Below, in pieces: positions 7,126-15,344 of a stretch of DNA of 64,000 bases. Below the pieces are notes generated by a model, which worked only from the letters and a program-made list of their open reading frames with translations, was not told the DNA's origin and made no database searches. Position 1 is the stretch's first letter, and every line of letters starts with the position of its first letter. Position numbers and translations under genes: made by a program. The DNA lies in NCBI RefSeq assembly GCF_000701345.1, contig NZ_JNIJ01000033.1:1-64000 (forward strand). Direction: 5' to 3'. The stretch is from Bradyrhizobium sp. URHD0069 (GTDB taxonomy: Bacteria > Pseudomonadota > Alphaproteobacteria > Rhizobiales > Xanthobacteraceae).

Positions 7126-7216
7126 GATCATGATCCGATTGAATTTAGTCGGATCATGATCTCATCTCTCGTTTTGAGCATGATCCTCCCGGAAACCGGT
7201 TTTCCGGATCATGCTC
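7126..7216. repeat. two adjacent palindromic intergenic repeats
   Basis: The first unit is a perfect 13-bp inverted repeat, GATCATGATCCGA at 7126-7138 with its complement at 7149-7161. The second unit, 7176-7216, starts GAGCATGATCC and ends GGATCATGCTC around a GGAAACCGGTTTTCC core. The second is of the GATCATGC type that recurs in Bradyrhizobium intergenic regions; a related copy is at 16725-16805 in this window. Confidence 0.7.
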
Positions 7217-7236
7217 TGGAACGCTTATGCGAGCGA

Positions 7237-8829
7237 TCAACCCTTTGCCACGGGCACCGCGACGAAGCGCGAGGACCCACCGCTCTTGACGCGCATCAGA
7301 ACGCTGCTCTTGTTGTCAGTGCGCGCGGCATTGATCGCTTCGCGCACATCTCCGGCATTGGTGACGTTCTTTCCGGCGACCTCGAGAATCACGTCGCCTT
7401 CCTTGAAGCCACGCTCCGCCGCCGCACTCTTCGGATCGACCTCGGTAACCACGACGCCGTCCTTGCCGGCGCCGGCAACGCTATTGGCGGGCGCCAATGT
7501 CAGGCCGAGCTTCGGCACGTCGGTTCCGCGCGGGACTGCGCTACCCCGGTCGCCGTCTTTGTCGCTGTCGGCCTTGGCTTCCAGGGTATTTGGCAACTGG
7601 CCGAGCGTCAGGTTGACCACCTTGTCCTGGCCCTTCTGAAGCACGTTGAGCTTCACCGAATTACCGGGCGGGAGGGCGCCGATGGTGCGGGCGAGTTCGC
7701 GGGCATCCTTGACCGTTTCGCCATTCACCGCCGTGATCACGTCGCCGGATTCGATCCCGGCCTTGGCCGCCGGACCGTTGGGCTGCGGTTCCGCAACCAG
7801 CGCGCCTTCCGCCTTCTTCAGGCCGAGGCTGTCGGCGATATCAGGCGTAACTGGCTGAATCTGGACGCCGATCCAGCCGCGACTGACGCTGCCTTTGTCC
7901 TTGAGTTGGGCGATCACAGTCTTGACCGTCGTCGCCGGGATCGAGAACGCGATGCCGACACTGCCGCCGGACGGCGAGTAGATCGCGGTGTTGACACCCA
8001 TCACTTCGCCGTCGGTATTGAAGGCCGGGCCACCGGAGTTGCCCTTGTTCACGGGCGCGTCGATCTGGATGAAGTCGTCGTACGGACCATTACCGATATC
8101 GCGGCCGCTGGCCGAAACGATGCCTGCCGTGACGGTGCCGCCGAGGCCGAAGGGATTACCGACCGCGAGCACCCAATCGCCGATCCGGGGCTTGCCGTCC
8201 GAAAGCTTGGCGAACGGGAAGTTCGAACTGCCCTCGACCTTGATCAATGCCAGGTCGGTGCGCGCGTCGGTGCCGATCACCTTCGCGGTATGGGTCTTGC
8301 CATCGTCGGTCGTGACTTCGACTTTGTCGGCGCCGTCAACCACGTGGTTGTTGGTGACGGCATAGCCATCGGGAGAGATGAAGAAACCGGAACCTTGACC
8401 GGTCACGACGCCGCGGCCGCGGGGTCCGCCGCGCAGGCCGGGAGGCATGCCATCAGGTCCGCCGAAGCGGCGGAAGAAGCGCTCCATCGGCGAACCCGGC
8501 TGGAACGGCGAGTCATCGTTGGAGCTATCGTCCTTGGCGACCTTCTCGTTGATGTTGACCTTCACCGAAATCACCGACGGCTTCACGCGCTCGACAACGT
8601 CGGCGAAGCCGGCCGGCCTCTCAACCTTGCGTACTTCGTTGTTGACCTGCGCCTGCGCGGGGCTGCTGAAAATATCCACGGGTTTGGGCGACGGTCCGAA
8701 GCCGTAAACGGCGACGCCGAGGCCGGCAACGACCGAGGCCATCAACGCCAGCTTGCGCGCGGAGAACAGCGAACGGCGGGGCTGCCGGTAAGACGGAAGC
8801 GACGAAAGATCGGTGGGACGTTCGGTCAT
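7237..8829 (-). CDS. degP: DegP/DegQ (HtrA)-type periplasmic serine protease
   Basis: Do-type protease of 530 residues, a typical length. The N-terminus has a basic stretch followed by a hydrophobic segment (about 24-44) acting as signal or anchor. The protease domain shows the catalytic triad: H162 in TNNHVVDG, D192 in RTDLAL and S265 in NKGNSGGPAF. Two PDZ domains follow at about 315-400 and 430-520. A glycine/proline-rich loop with acidic residues (about 98-145) lies between the N-terminus and protease core. It degrades or refolds damaged proteins in the periplasm. It is downstream of ccmH on the same strand and separated by about 170 bases, with its own terminator. Whether to call it DegP or DegQ cannot be decided from sequence alone. 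Confidence 0.93.
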   Translation of the reverse strand: MTERPTDLSSLPSYRQPRRSLFSARKLALMASVVAGLGVAVYGFGPSPKPVDIFSSPAQAQVNNEVRKVERPAGFADVVERVKPSVISVKVNINEKVAKDDSSNDDSPFQPGSPMERFFRRFGGPDGMPPGLRGGPRGRGVVTGQGSGFFISPDGYAVTNNHVVDGADKVEVTTDDGKTHTAKVIGTDARTDLALIKVEGSSNFPFAKLSDGKPRIGDWVLAVGNPFGLGGTVTAGIVSASGRDIGNGPYDDFIQIDAPVNKGNSGGPAFNTDGEVMGVNTAIYSPSGGSVGIAFSIPATTVKTVIAQLKDKGSVSRGWIGVQIQPVTPDIADSLGLKKAEGALVAEPQPNGPAAKAGIESGDVITAVNGETVKDARELARTIGALPPGNSVKLNVLQKGQDKVVNLTLGQLPNTLEAKADSDKDGDRGSAVPRGTDVPKLGLTLAPANSVAGAGKDGVVVTEVDPKSAAAERGFKEGDVILEVAGKNVTNAGDVREAINAARTDNKSSVLMRVKSGGSSRFVAVPVAKG

Positions 8830-8997
8830 GCAGAAATCTCCAAGGACTGAAATCGATAGTGCCGGGCCAGCACCGCCTGGGCATGAACATGGGTATTTCC
8901 GCCTTACCGCGCGCTGGCGGCGGAATTAAACTTTTGTAATGAAGGGGGTGTGTCCGTGCGGCAGTTTATCGCAGAGTGACAACGGTTTGTCGCGCGC

Positions 8998-9519
8998 CTA
9001 ACCCGGCTTGTCTGGCGAGGGTTCCGCCGCGATCAGCCGCTCCAGCCGCGCTTCTTCTTCAGCAGTCAATTTGAACGTGGATTGATCCTTCGCCGCCGCC
9101 AATCTGGAGCGCCGCCGCCCATGCACCCAGAGCGCAATCCCGCCGCCAACCAGCGCCAGCGGTGGCAGCAGCCACAGCAACAGCGTGTGAGGCTCAAGCC
9201 GTGGCTTCAGCAGCACGAATTCGCCATAGCGCGCCACCAGAAAGTCGATCACTTGGGCATCGCTGTCGCCGGCTGCGATCCGCTCACGCACCAAGAGCCG
9301 CAAATCGCGCGCCAAAGGCGCGTCGGAATCGTCGATCGACTGGTTTTGGCACACCATGCAGCGCAGTTCGCGCGACAAATCCCGCGCCCGCGATTCCTTT
9401 GCCGGATCGGACATGATCTCGTCTGGCTGCACGGCGTATGCGCTCGATGCGGCAAAAGCCGCCATCAACAAGACGAATGAAATCACGATCAGCTTCCGCA
9501 CTTCGCCTCTTTCCCTCAT
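8998..9519 (-). CDS. ccmH: cytochrome c maturation protein CcmH
   Basis: Heme-ligation component with 173 residues from ATG 9519; GTG 9501, which follows AGAGG, is an equally good start because the first six codons lie in repeat-like DNA. A signal peptide (LIVISFVLLMAAFAASSAYA) precedes the CcmH domain with the thioredoxin-like C54-M-V-C57 motif in ELRCMVCQNQ, which reduces the apocytochrome CXXCH cysteines. A C-terminal transmembrane helix lies at about 112-134. It is the last gene of the ccmI-E-F-H group and works with CcmF and CcmI in attaching heme. A palindromic repeat separates it from ccmF, although the genes usually abut. In rhizobia it is also named CycL. Confidence 0.95.
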   Translation of the reverse strand: MRERGEVRKLIVISFVLLMAAFAASSAYAVQPDEIMSDPAKESRARDLSRELRCMVCQNQSIDDSDAPLARDLRLLVRERIAAGDSDAQVIDFLVARYGEFVLLKPRLEPHTLLLWLLPPLALVGGGIALWVHGRRRSRLAAAKDQSTFKLTAEEEARLERLIAAEPSPDKPG

Positions 9520-9613
9520 CTTCGAGAAGCATCCGAAGGATGCGTCTCGAAGGATGACGTAACGGACATCCTCATCCTTCGAGAGGCGCTCGCGCGGGCT
9601 CCTCGGGATGAGC
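9515..9613. repeat. palindromic repeat between ccmF and ccmH
   Basis: The 100 bases between the ccmF stop and ccmH start consist of CTTCGAGA, CATCCTTCGAG and CTCGGGATGAG blocks in inverted arrangement. The same family occurs at 41925-42036. Its placement inside an operon means the element is transcribed and forms a hairpin in the ccm message. Confidence 0.65.
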
Positions 9614-9621
9614 GAAGGACC

Positions 9622-11604
9622 CTACTCCGCAGCCTGCAATCCGCGCATCGCCTTCGCCGGCTTCGGCGCGCCGACACGCAGCCGCCGGTCCGACAGCGAC
9701 AGCATGCCGCCGAACGCCATCAGCACGGGGCCGAACCAGATCAGCAATACCAGCGGCTTATGATAGATGCGCACCGCGATCGCACCGTCGGCGGCGGCCT
9801 CGCCAAGCGAGATATAAAGCTGGCTTGCGCCGCGCGTCAGCAACGCGGCTTCAGTGGTCGATGATGCCCGCGTGGTGAAATTGCGCTTCGACGGCATCAT
9901 CGTGCTGAGCGGTTTGCCATCGAGGCTGACGGCGAACTGCGCAACCGTTTCTCGAAAATTCGGTCCCTGCCGTTGCGTCACGCCCGCGAGCTTCAATTCG
10001 TAGCCGGCGATCTCTGTAGTATCATTGGGCTTCATAGATCCGATATATTCGCTGTTCCACGTGGTCTCGCATACGATTCCGATCAAGGCGATGCCGACGC
10101 CGGCGTGCGCGAACGCGGTGCCCCAGGTCGAGCGCGGCAATCCGCGCGAACGCCGCATCGCCGTTCCAAACGGCATGCGGAACACGCCGGTACGCTCGGC
10201 AAGGTCGCTCAACGCCCCCGCGACGACAAAAACAGCGAGCCCAATGGCGAGCGGCGCGAAGGCGCTGCCACCGCGCGTCCATGCCCACAATACCGCGATG
10301 GCGATCAACGCCGCGATGCCGGCGGCGCTCAGGCGCTGCGCCGCGCCGAGCAGATCGCCGCGCTTCCACGCCAGCAAGGGACCAAACGGCAACGCGATCA
10401 GCAGGGGGACGAACAGCGGTGCAAAGGTGAGATTGAAGAACGGCGCGCCTACCGAAATCTTGTCGCCAGTCAGGACTTCCAGCGCCAGCGGATAGAGCGT
10501 TCCGATGAAAACCGTCGCGCAGGCAGTGGTGAGAAAGAGATTGTTGAGCACCAGGGCGCCTTCGCGCGAGATCGGCGCGAATAGGCCGCCCTGCTTCAGC
10601 GCGGAAGCACGCCAGGCGTACAATGTCAGGCTGCCCCCGATGAAGACGCAGAGGATCAGCAGGATGAACACGCCGCGCGTCGGATCGGTCGCAAACGCAT
10701 GCACCGACGTCAGCACCCCGGAGCGGACCAGGAAGGTGCCGAGCAGCGACAACGAGAAAGTCAGGATCGAAAGCAGGATGGTCCAGATTTTGAGCGCATT
10801 GCGCTTTTCCATCACGACCGCGGAATGCAACAGCGCGGTGCCCGCGAGCCACGGCATCAGCGAGGCGTTCTCGACCGGATCCCAGAACCACCAGCCGCCC
10901 CAGCCGAGTTCGTAATAGGCCCAGTACGAGCCCATCGCGATGCCGAGCGTGAGGAATATCCACGCCACCAATGTCCAGGGCCGCACCCAACGTGCCCATG
11001 CCGCGTCGATCCGGCCTTCGATCAAGGCTGCGACGGCGAAGGAAAACGAAATCGAGAACCCGACATAGCCGAGATAAAGCATCGGCGGATGCACCGCGAG
11101 GCCGATGTCCTGCAGCACCGGATTGAGGTCGCGGCCCTCGATCGGCGGATTGGCGATACGCAGGAACGGGTTCGAGGTGATCAGGATGAACAGATAGAAT
11201 GCGCTGGCGATCCAGGCCTGCACCGCCAGCACATGGGCGCGCAGCGACAGCGGGAGATTGTTGCCGAACGCCGCAACCAGGCCGCCGAACAGTGCCAGAA
11301 TAAACACCCACAGCAGCATCGAGCCCTCATGATTGCCCCACACGCCCGTGATCTTGTAAATCATTGGCTTCAACGAATGCGAATTCTCGAACACGTTGAC
11401 GACGGAAAAATCCGACGTGGCGTGCAATGTGACGAGCGCCGCAAACGACGCCGCCACGAACAGCAATTGTGCGAGCGCAGCGGAGCGCGCGACATTCATC
11501 AGCGCGAAATCCCGCCAACGGGCGCCAAGAATCGGCAGAGTGGACTGGATCAGCGCCAAGGCTAGCGCGAGCACCAGCGCGTAATGTCCGGACTCCGCGA
11601 TCAC
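9622..11604 (-). CDS. ccmF: heme lyase CcmF
   Basis: Large integral membrane subunit of the cytochrome c heme lyase, 660 residues, with about 15 hydrophobic helices. The WWD heme-handling segment is clear at about 232-251 (LGWGGWWFWDPVENASLMPW), and the histidines expected to ligate heme are present in VHPPMLYLGY (H172) and ALLHSAV (H260). The long periplasmic loop near the C-terminus (about 520-620) is also typical. It receives heme from CcmE and transfers it to apocytochrome presented by CcmH/CcmI. Its start overlaps the ccmE stop by four bases, showing translational coupling. In rhizobial naming this is CycK. Confidence 0.96.
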   Translation of the reverse strand: MIAESGHYALVLALALALIQSTLPILGARWRDFALMNVARSAALAQLLFVAASFAALVTLHATSDFSVVNVFENSHSLKPMIYKITGVWGNHEGSMLLWVFILALFGGLVAAFGNNLPLSLRAHVLAVQAWIASAFYLFILITSNPFLRIANPPIEGRDLNPVLQDIGLAVHPPMLYLGYVGFSISFSFAVAALIEGRIDAAWARWVRPWTLVAWIFLTLGIAMGSYWAYYELGWGGWWFWDPVENASLMPWLAGTALLHSAVVMEKRNALKIWTILLSILTFSLSLLGTFLVRSGVLTSVHAFATDPTRGVFILLILCVFIGGSLTLYAWRASALKQGGLFAPISREGALVLNNLFLTTACATVFIGTLYPLALEVLTGDKISVGAPFFNLTFAPLFVPLLIALPFGPLLAWKRGDLLGAAQRLSAAGIAALIAIAVLWAWTRGGSAFAPLAIGLAVFVVAGALSDLAERTGVFRMPFGTAMRRSRGLPRSTWGTAFAHAGVGIALIGIVCETTWNSEYIGSMKPNDTTEIAGYELKLAGVTQRQGPNFRETVAQFAVSLDGKPLSTMMPSKRNFTTRASSTTEAALLTRGASQLYISLGEAAADGAIAVRIYHKPLVLLIWFGPVLMAFGGMLSLSDRRLRVGAPKPAKAMRGLQAAE

Positions 11605-12125
11605 TGCAATGATCCTTGCTTTGCCGGCGCCACGGTTTGCGCGGCACGCGACCCTCCTTCAGCGCCCGCGTTATAATCCGGCTTCGCGCCGTAATCGTCC
11701 TTCCAGTGCCCCTGCTTCTTCAGCGCGTCCGCGACCTCCCTGGGCATGTAGGTCTCGTCGTGTTTGGCGAGCACGGTATCGGCCTTGAATACGCCGGATG
11801 GATCGAGGGCGCCTTCGGCGACTACGCCCTGCCCTTCGCGAAACAGATCCGGAAGGATTCCCTTGTAGGCCACGGGCAAGGTGGCGCTGCCGTCGGCAAC
11901 GCTGAACGTGACCGCAAGGTTGTCGCCACGCACCAGCGAGCCCGGCTGCACCAGGCCGCCGAGCCGGAACCGCTTGCCCGGTTGGACATGCTTCTCGGCC
12001 ACCATCGACGGCGTCGAGAAAAACACGATCGAATCGCGCATGGCGTTTAGCACCAGCGCCGCTGCAACCGCGAGCACGCCGAGCGAGCCGCCGATGATCG
12101 TCAAACGCCGTTGCTTGCGCGTCAT
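11601..12125 (-). CDS. ccmE: heme chaperone CcmE
   Basis: Predicted 174 residues: a basic N-terminus, one signal-anchor helix (about 8-27) and a periplasmic OB-fold domain. The heme-binding motif is present as KHDETYMP, with the covalent heme histidine H122 and the tyrosine ligand Y126. It carries heme from the CcmABCD export module (not in this window) to CcmF. It lies 19 bases after ccmI and overlaps ccmF by four bases in the same transcription unit. The C-terminal tail is alanine-rich and flexible. In rhizobia this gene is known as cycJ. Confidence 0.96.
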   Translation of the reverse strand: MTRKQRRLTIIGGSLGVLAVAAALVLNAMRDSIVFFSTPSMVAEKHVQPGKRFRLGGLVQPGSLVRGDNLAVTFSVADGSATLPVAYKGILPDLFREGQGVVAEGALDPSGVFKADTVLAKHDETYMPREVADALKKQGHWKDDYGAKPDYNAGAEGGSRAAQTVAPAKQGSLQ

Positions 12126-12144
12126 GCGTAACCTCTAATCATGC

Positions 12145-13245
12145 CTAGCCATTAAGTCCGAGATTTTTCAGGCCCTCATTGAGTTGCCGCAGTCGCTCCG
12201 CGTCGTAGGCGACGGCCTGACGGGCGTCGGTGAGCGCGCTCTTCGCCTTGTCGCGATCGCCCATCACTATATAGGCACGCACCAGCCGCAGCCATCCCTC
12301 GACATCATCGCCGTTTTGCTTCAATCGACTGGCGAGACGCTCGACCATGCCACGGATCATCGCGCCGCGGTCGGTGTCGTTCATGTCTTTTGCCGCGGCC
12401 ACGATATCATCTGACAGGGCCGGAGCAGAACCGTCGACCCGCGCCAATGCGGCCTGGACCAGTGGACGCCACGGCGCATCGGTCGGCGCTTTCGCGAGCA
12501 TCGCACGCCAGATCGACGCGGCCTCGGCGGCGCGGCCATCCTGCTCGGCGGCGACGCCGAGAAAGTAGCTTGCCTTGACTTGGTCCGCATTCAATGCGAG
12601 GGCGCGTTCGAACTCAGCCTTGGCCTCGGCGGTGATAACGCCGCTCGCTGCTGCGGCAAGCGCTTCGCCGAGATCGGCCCGGCGCTCGGCACTGTCGCCA
12701 TTATAGGTGATCGAACTACGATAAGCCCGAACCGCCTCATCATAGCGGCCCAATCTCGCCAGCACCGGCGCAAGCACGTTCCAGCCACGGCCGTCGGTTG
12801 GATTTTTCTCTAGGTGCTGTTCGACCTGCGCCACCAGACTGTCAAGCGGCTGGGTAACTTCGGGGGCGCGGGCGCGCTGTGCCAGCGGAAAATCGCCGAG
12901 CCACGGCGAGCCGAGCGGGAGGTAAAGTGCGATCGCTGCGATCGGTAGCCCAACCAGAGCTATGACGGCCGCCGAACGACGCAAGCTGATGCTTGATACG
13001 AACGGCCGATCGCGCTGATTGTCCGCCGCAGCCAACAGACGACGGCTGATTTCGACGCGCGCGGCCGCCGCTTCGGAAGAAGCGATCAGCCCCGCGGCCA
13101 CATCGCGATCGATCTCGGTGAGTTGATCCTTGTAGACGGCCGCTTCGCTGCCATCCTTTTGCAGCCGGCCGTGACGGCTCAACGGCCACAGCACGGCGAA
13201 GACCGCCGCGGCCGTCATCAGCGCGAACACGAACCACAACATCAT
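12145..13245 (-). CDS. ccmI: cytochrome c maturation protein CcmI
   Basis: Apocytochrome c chaperone, 366 residues, starting at the tandem ATGs at 13245/13242. Two hydrophobic segments are visible: the N-terminal helix (about 1-22) and a second at about 92-112, with a cytoplasmic loop between them. The remainder is a periplasmic TPR-containing domain (about 130-350; for example GRGWNVLAPVLARLGRYDEA and GDSAERRADLGEALAAA), which binds the C-terminus of apocytochromes. It is the first gene of the ccmI-E-F-H unit; rhizobial name CycH. Gene order and overlaps support a shared transcript with ccmE, ccmF and ccmH. Confidence 0.93.
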   Translation of the reverse strand: MMLWFVFALMTAAAVFAVLWPLSRHGRLQKDGSEAAVYKDQLTEIDRDVAAGLIASSEAAAARVEISRRLLAAADNQRDRPFVSSISLRRSAAVIALVGLPIAAIALYLPLGSPWLGDFPLAQRARAPEVTQPLDSLVAQVEQHLEKNPTDGRGWNVLAPVLARLGRYDEAVRAYRSSITYNGDSAERRADLGEALAAAASGVITAEAKAEFERALALNADQVKASYFLGVAAEQDGRAAEAASIWRAMLAKAPTDAPWRPLVQAALARVDGSAPALSDDIVAAAKDMNDTDRGAMIRGMVERLASRLKQNGDDVEGWLRLVRAYIVMGDRDKAKSALTDARQAVAYDAERLRQLNEGLKNLGLNG

Positions 13246-13385
13246 CAAGCAGGTTCCGACTGAACGGCGCTAACGCGGGAAGCACCGATGCGTCGCTTTA
13301 CACCACGGGCGGCAAGCCGGGCAAATAACAAATGTCAATCCGCCGATACGGCAACCAGACCGCAAAATCGCGGGAAAGTCGGGCG

Positions 13386-13655
13386 TTAGTCGACGTAGAA
13401 CTCGACGCTTTGCGCTGCATGCTCGCCGTGCGCGTTTAGCGCTTTCAGAAAGTAGACCCCCGGCTTGATGGAATCGGGCAGCCTGATCCTCAGCGAGCCG
13501 TTGGGGACCGGAGACGCAATCGCGGCGACCGGATCGGCTAACTGCTCCCCACTGGCCTTGTTGACCAGCACGACCTTCGCTTTGATCATCAAGTTCCGAT
13601 ATGTCGCCGAGATCACGCGGTTCTCAAGTTCGACAAAATTGATGATTGGGTTCAT
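13386..13655 (-). CDS. hypothetical 89-residue protein, possibly secreted-type beta fold
   Basis: Start chosen at ATG 13655 (MNPIINFVELENR); a TTG at 13676 is in frame but unlikely. The product is short and beta-rich: the region RIRLPDSIKPGVYFLKAL followed by VEFYVD resembles the last strands of a C-terminal sorting-type or immunoglobulin-like domain. No signal peptide is present. It stands alone between ccmI and the next gene on the same strand. The function is unknown, and I do not recognise the family. Confidence 0.6.
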   Translation of the reverse strand: MNPIINFVELENRVISATYRNLMIKAKVVLVNKASGEQLADPVAAIASPVPNGSLRIRLPDSIKPGVYFLKALNAHGEHAAQSVEFYVD

Positions 13656-13713
13656 GGCTAAACGTGTACGTTGCAATCCAGATTACGTCAACTGCAAATT
13701 GCAACCAACCGTG

Positions 13714-15120
13714 CTATTTTGACCCAGCGCGCGATGGTTTGAGTTCACCGGTCACGGCATTTTCAGCCGCCCTGCTCATCAACGACGCATAGTCGTGGCC
13801 GAACAGGACCTCGCAAAATCGTATCGCCGCTGCAACCTGCATCTGCCGGTAGGCGCGAGACTTGCTGCCGCCGGAGCGCAGCGATTGCACCAGCGCCTCG
13901 GTGGCCTGCTCGACGTAATGCTGCAGGTCCGAATAAGTGCGCAGCGTGACCTCGTTGATCGCAAGCTCGCTGGCATAGGTGCGGCACACCGCGACGAAAT
14001 CGATCAATGCCGCCGCTTCGTCGACCTCGCTGGGGTCGAGCCTGGCGCCCGAGGGGATTTCCTTGTCGGGTCGCTGACGCAGCAGGCGCCGGACGCGGCC
14101 CGGCACGCTGGCGATTTCCGATTGCAGGGCGTTGGAAATATCGGCCCTGATCGATGTTAGTTGTCTGCCCCAAGTGGAATCGTTGCGGAGATCGAGTTCG
14201 GTCCGCAAGCCGCGCACGCCGTCATGAAGAACCTTGAGTTGCTCGGCGACGCTATCGAAATGGCCCCGCCGGATATCCGCGCGCAGGCTAGCGGCCAGGA
14301 AGGACAGATCGTGCAGCGCCAGGGTGACAGCGATGCCGTAGGGAGTGGCGGCAACGCGGATTTCGTCGTCGGACGCGGCCATCTTGATGGCGAGGCGGAT
14401 GATTTGCCAGGGCGCGCTTAGCCGCTGCATGATCAGGGACAGCGCGAATGGCAGCAGTTGCGGCGTTTGCAGGGAGGGAACGTTGAGCGCGACGCCTATC
14501 GACGCGATCTGCGAATCCGCGAACACCCGCAACAAGCTGGGGAGCCGCCCGTTGAGAGAGTCCAGCGCTTCACGGGCCTGCAAAACCGAGCCGATCGGCA
14601 ACAGATCTTCCATCACAGCGGGTGGGCCGACGCGCGCCAGTGAGCGCTGCTTATCGGCGCCAGGCCCGGCGGTCTTGAAGATCGCGTCAGCTGCGGCGAG
14701 TTGCATCTTGCGGATTGCTGGTTCGATACCCGATGTCGTTCCGATTTCCTGCGTGCGGAGCAACGCGTCTTCGAGTTCGCGCGCCTGCTCGGGCGCGCCT
14801 TCGCGGACCAGCCATTGCCATACCGGCAGCAGCGACGCACGGCGGACCTGGCCTGGCCGTAGCGGAAAATTGCTATTGCTCTCGACCAGGAACGGCTCCA
14901 GCGGGCGGAAAAGTAAACGCGCCGGATCGTCGGTGCGCGGCCGCGCCTCTCCATCGGTTCCGCGGACAACCTTGCGCAGTTGTTCAAGCACAAAATTGGC
15001 GACGGTCGTGTCTTCGCCGCGTTCGATGGCGCGCTCGAACTCCCGCATCAGCAGCGCCTGCGATTGCGGCGGAAGCTGACCGAGATAATCCCTCAACCGC
15101 TCGATCGATGTCTGGCTCAT
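13714..15120 (-). CDS. conserved hypothetical protein, 468 residues
   Basis: Start chosen at ATG 15120 (MSQTSIERLRDYLGQLPPQ); an ATG 36 bases upstream is in frame but adds residues without protein character. The product is soluble and almost wholly alpha-helical, with no transmembrane segment or nucleotide-binding motif. The first 40 residues (LRDYLGQLPPQSQALLMREF) and the long helical central part look conserved; I recall similar proteins of unknown role in Bradyrhizobium. It is followed at short distance by the 89-residue gene and preceded by the kinase gene on the same strand. A near CtrA-type half-site pair (TTAA-N7-TTTA, 15190-15204) lies upstream of the start, but it is imperfect. Confidence 0.75.
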   Translation of the reverse strand: MSQTSIERLRDYLGQLPPQSQALLMREFERAIERGEDTTVANFVLEQLRKVVRGTDGEARPRTDDPARLLFRPLEPFLVESNSNFPLRPGQVRRASLLPVWQWLVREGAPEQARELEDALLRTQEIGTTSGIEPAIRKMQLAAADAIFKTAGPGADKQRSLARVGPPAVMEDLLPIGSVLQAREALDSLNGRLPSLLRVFADSQIASIGVALNVPSLQTPQLLPFALSLIMQRLSAPWQIIRLAIKMAASDDEIRVAATPYGIAVTLALHDLSFLAASLRADIRRGHFDSVAEQLKVLHDGVRGLRTELDLRNDSTWGRQLTSIRADISNALQSEIASVPGRVRRLLRQRPDKEIPSGARLDPSEVDEAAALIDFVAVCRTYASELAINEVTLRTYSDLQHYVEQATEALVQSLRSGGSKSRAYRQMQVAAAIRFCEVLFGHDYASLMSRAAENAVTGELKPSRAGSK

Positions 15121-15344
15121 GCGTCCGGTATGCACGCTTGTGTCGCACGGAGGCAAAGGTGTCCCCCGATCATCATAAAAGCCCCGGCGTTAAGAAGTCG
15201 TTTAGGAAGACGCTCAGAGGCCTTCCTACCGGCTGCGGTCCGAAATCTGGGGCCGAGTTCGGAAAAAGGCGAACAGCCACCTGGACCCAGTGCAAACGGC
15301 GGCTCACATCCCTCGTCCATGTCGAGTGTTGCCGACCCGACGAT

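Larger units (their letters stand above)
6865..7236. other. gap between degP and the response regulator
   Basis: This stretch holds the degP terminator (6962-7001) and two palindromic repeat units (7126-7216). The 6865-6960 part probably carries the promoter of the response regulator gene. No coding frame is convincing. Confidence 0.5.

Noticed and set aside
7156..8850. 564-codon plus-strand frame opposite degP
   Set aside because: It is the antisense shadow of a GC-rich gene with clear protease motifs on the minus strand; its composition is rich in R, G, D and H without domain motifs.
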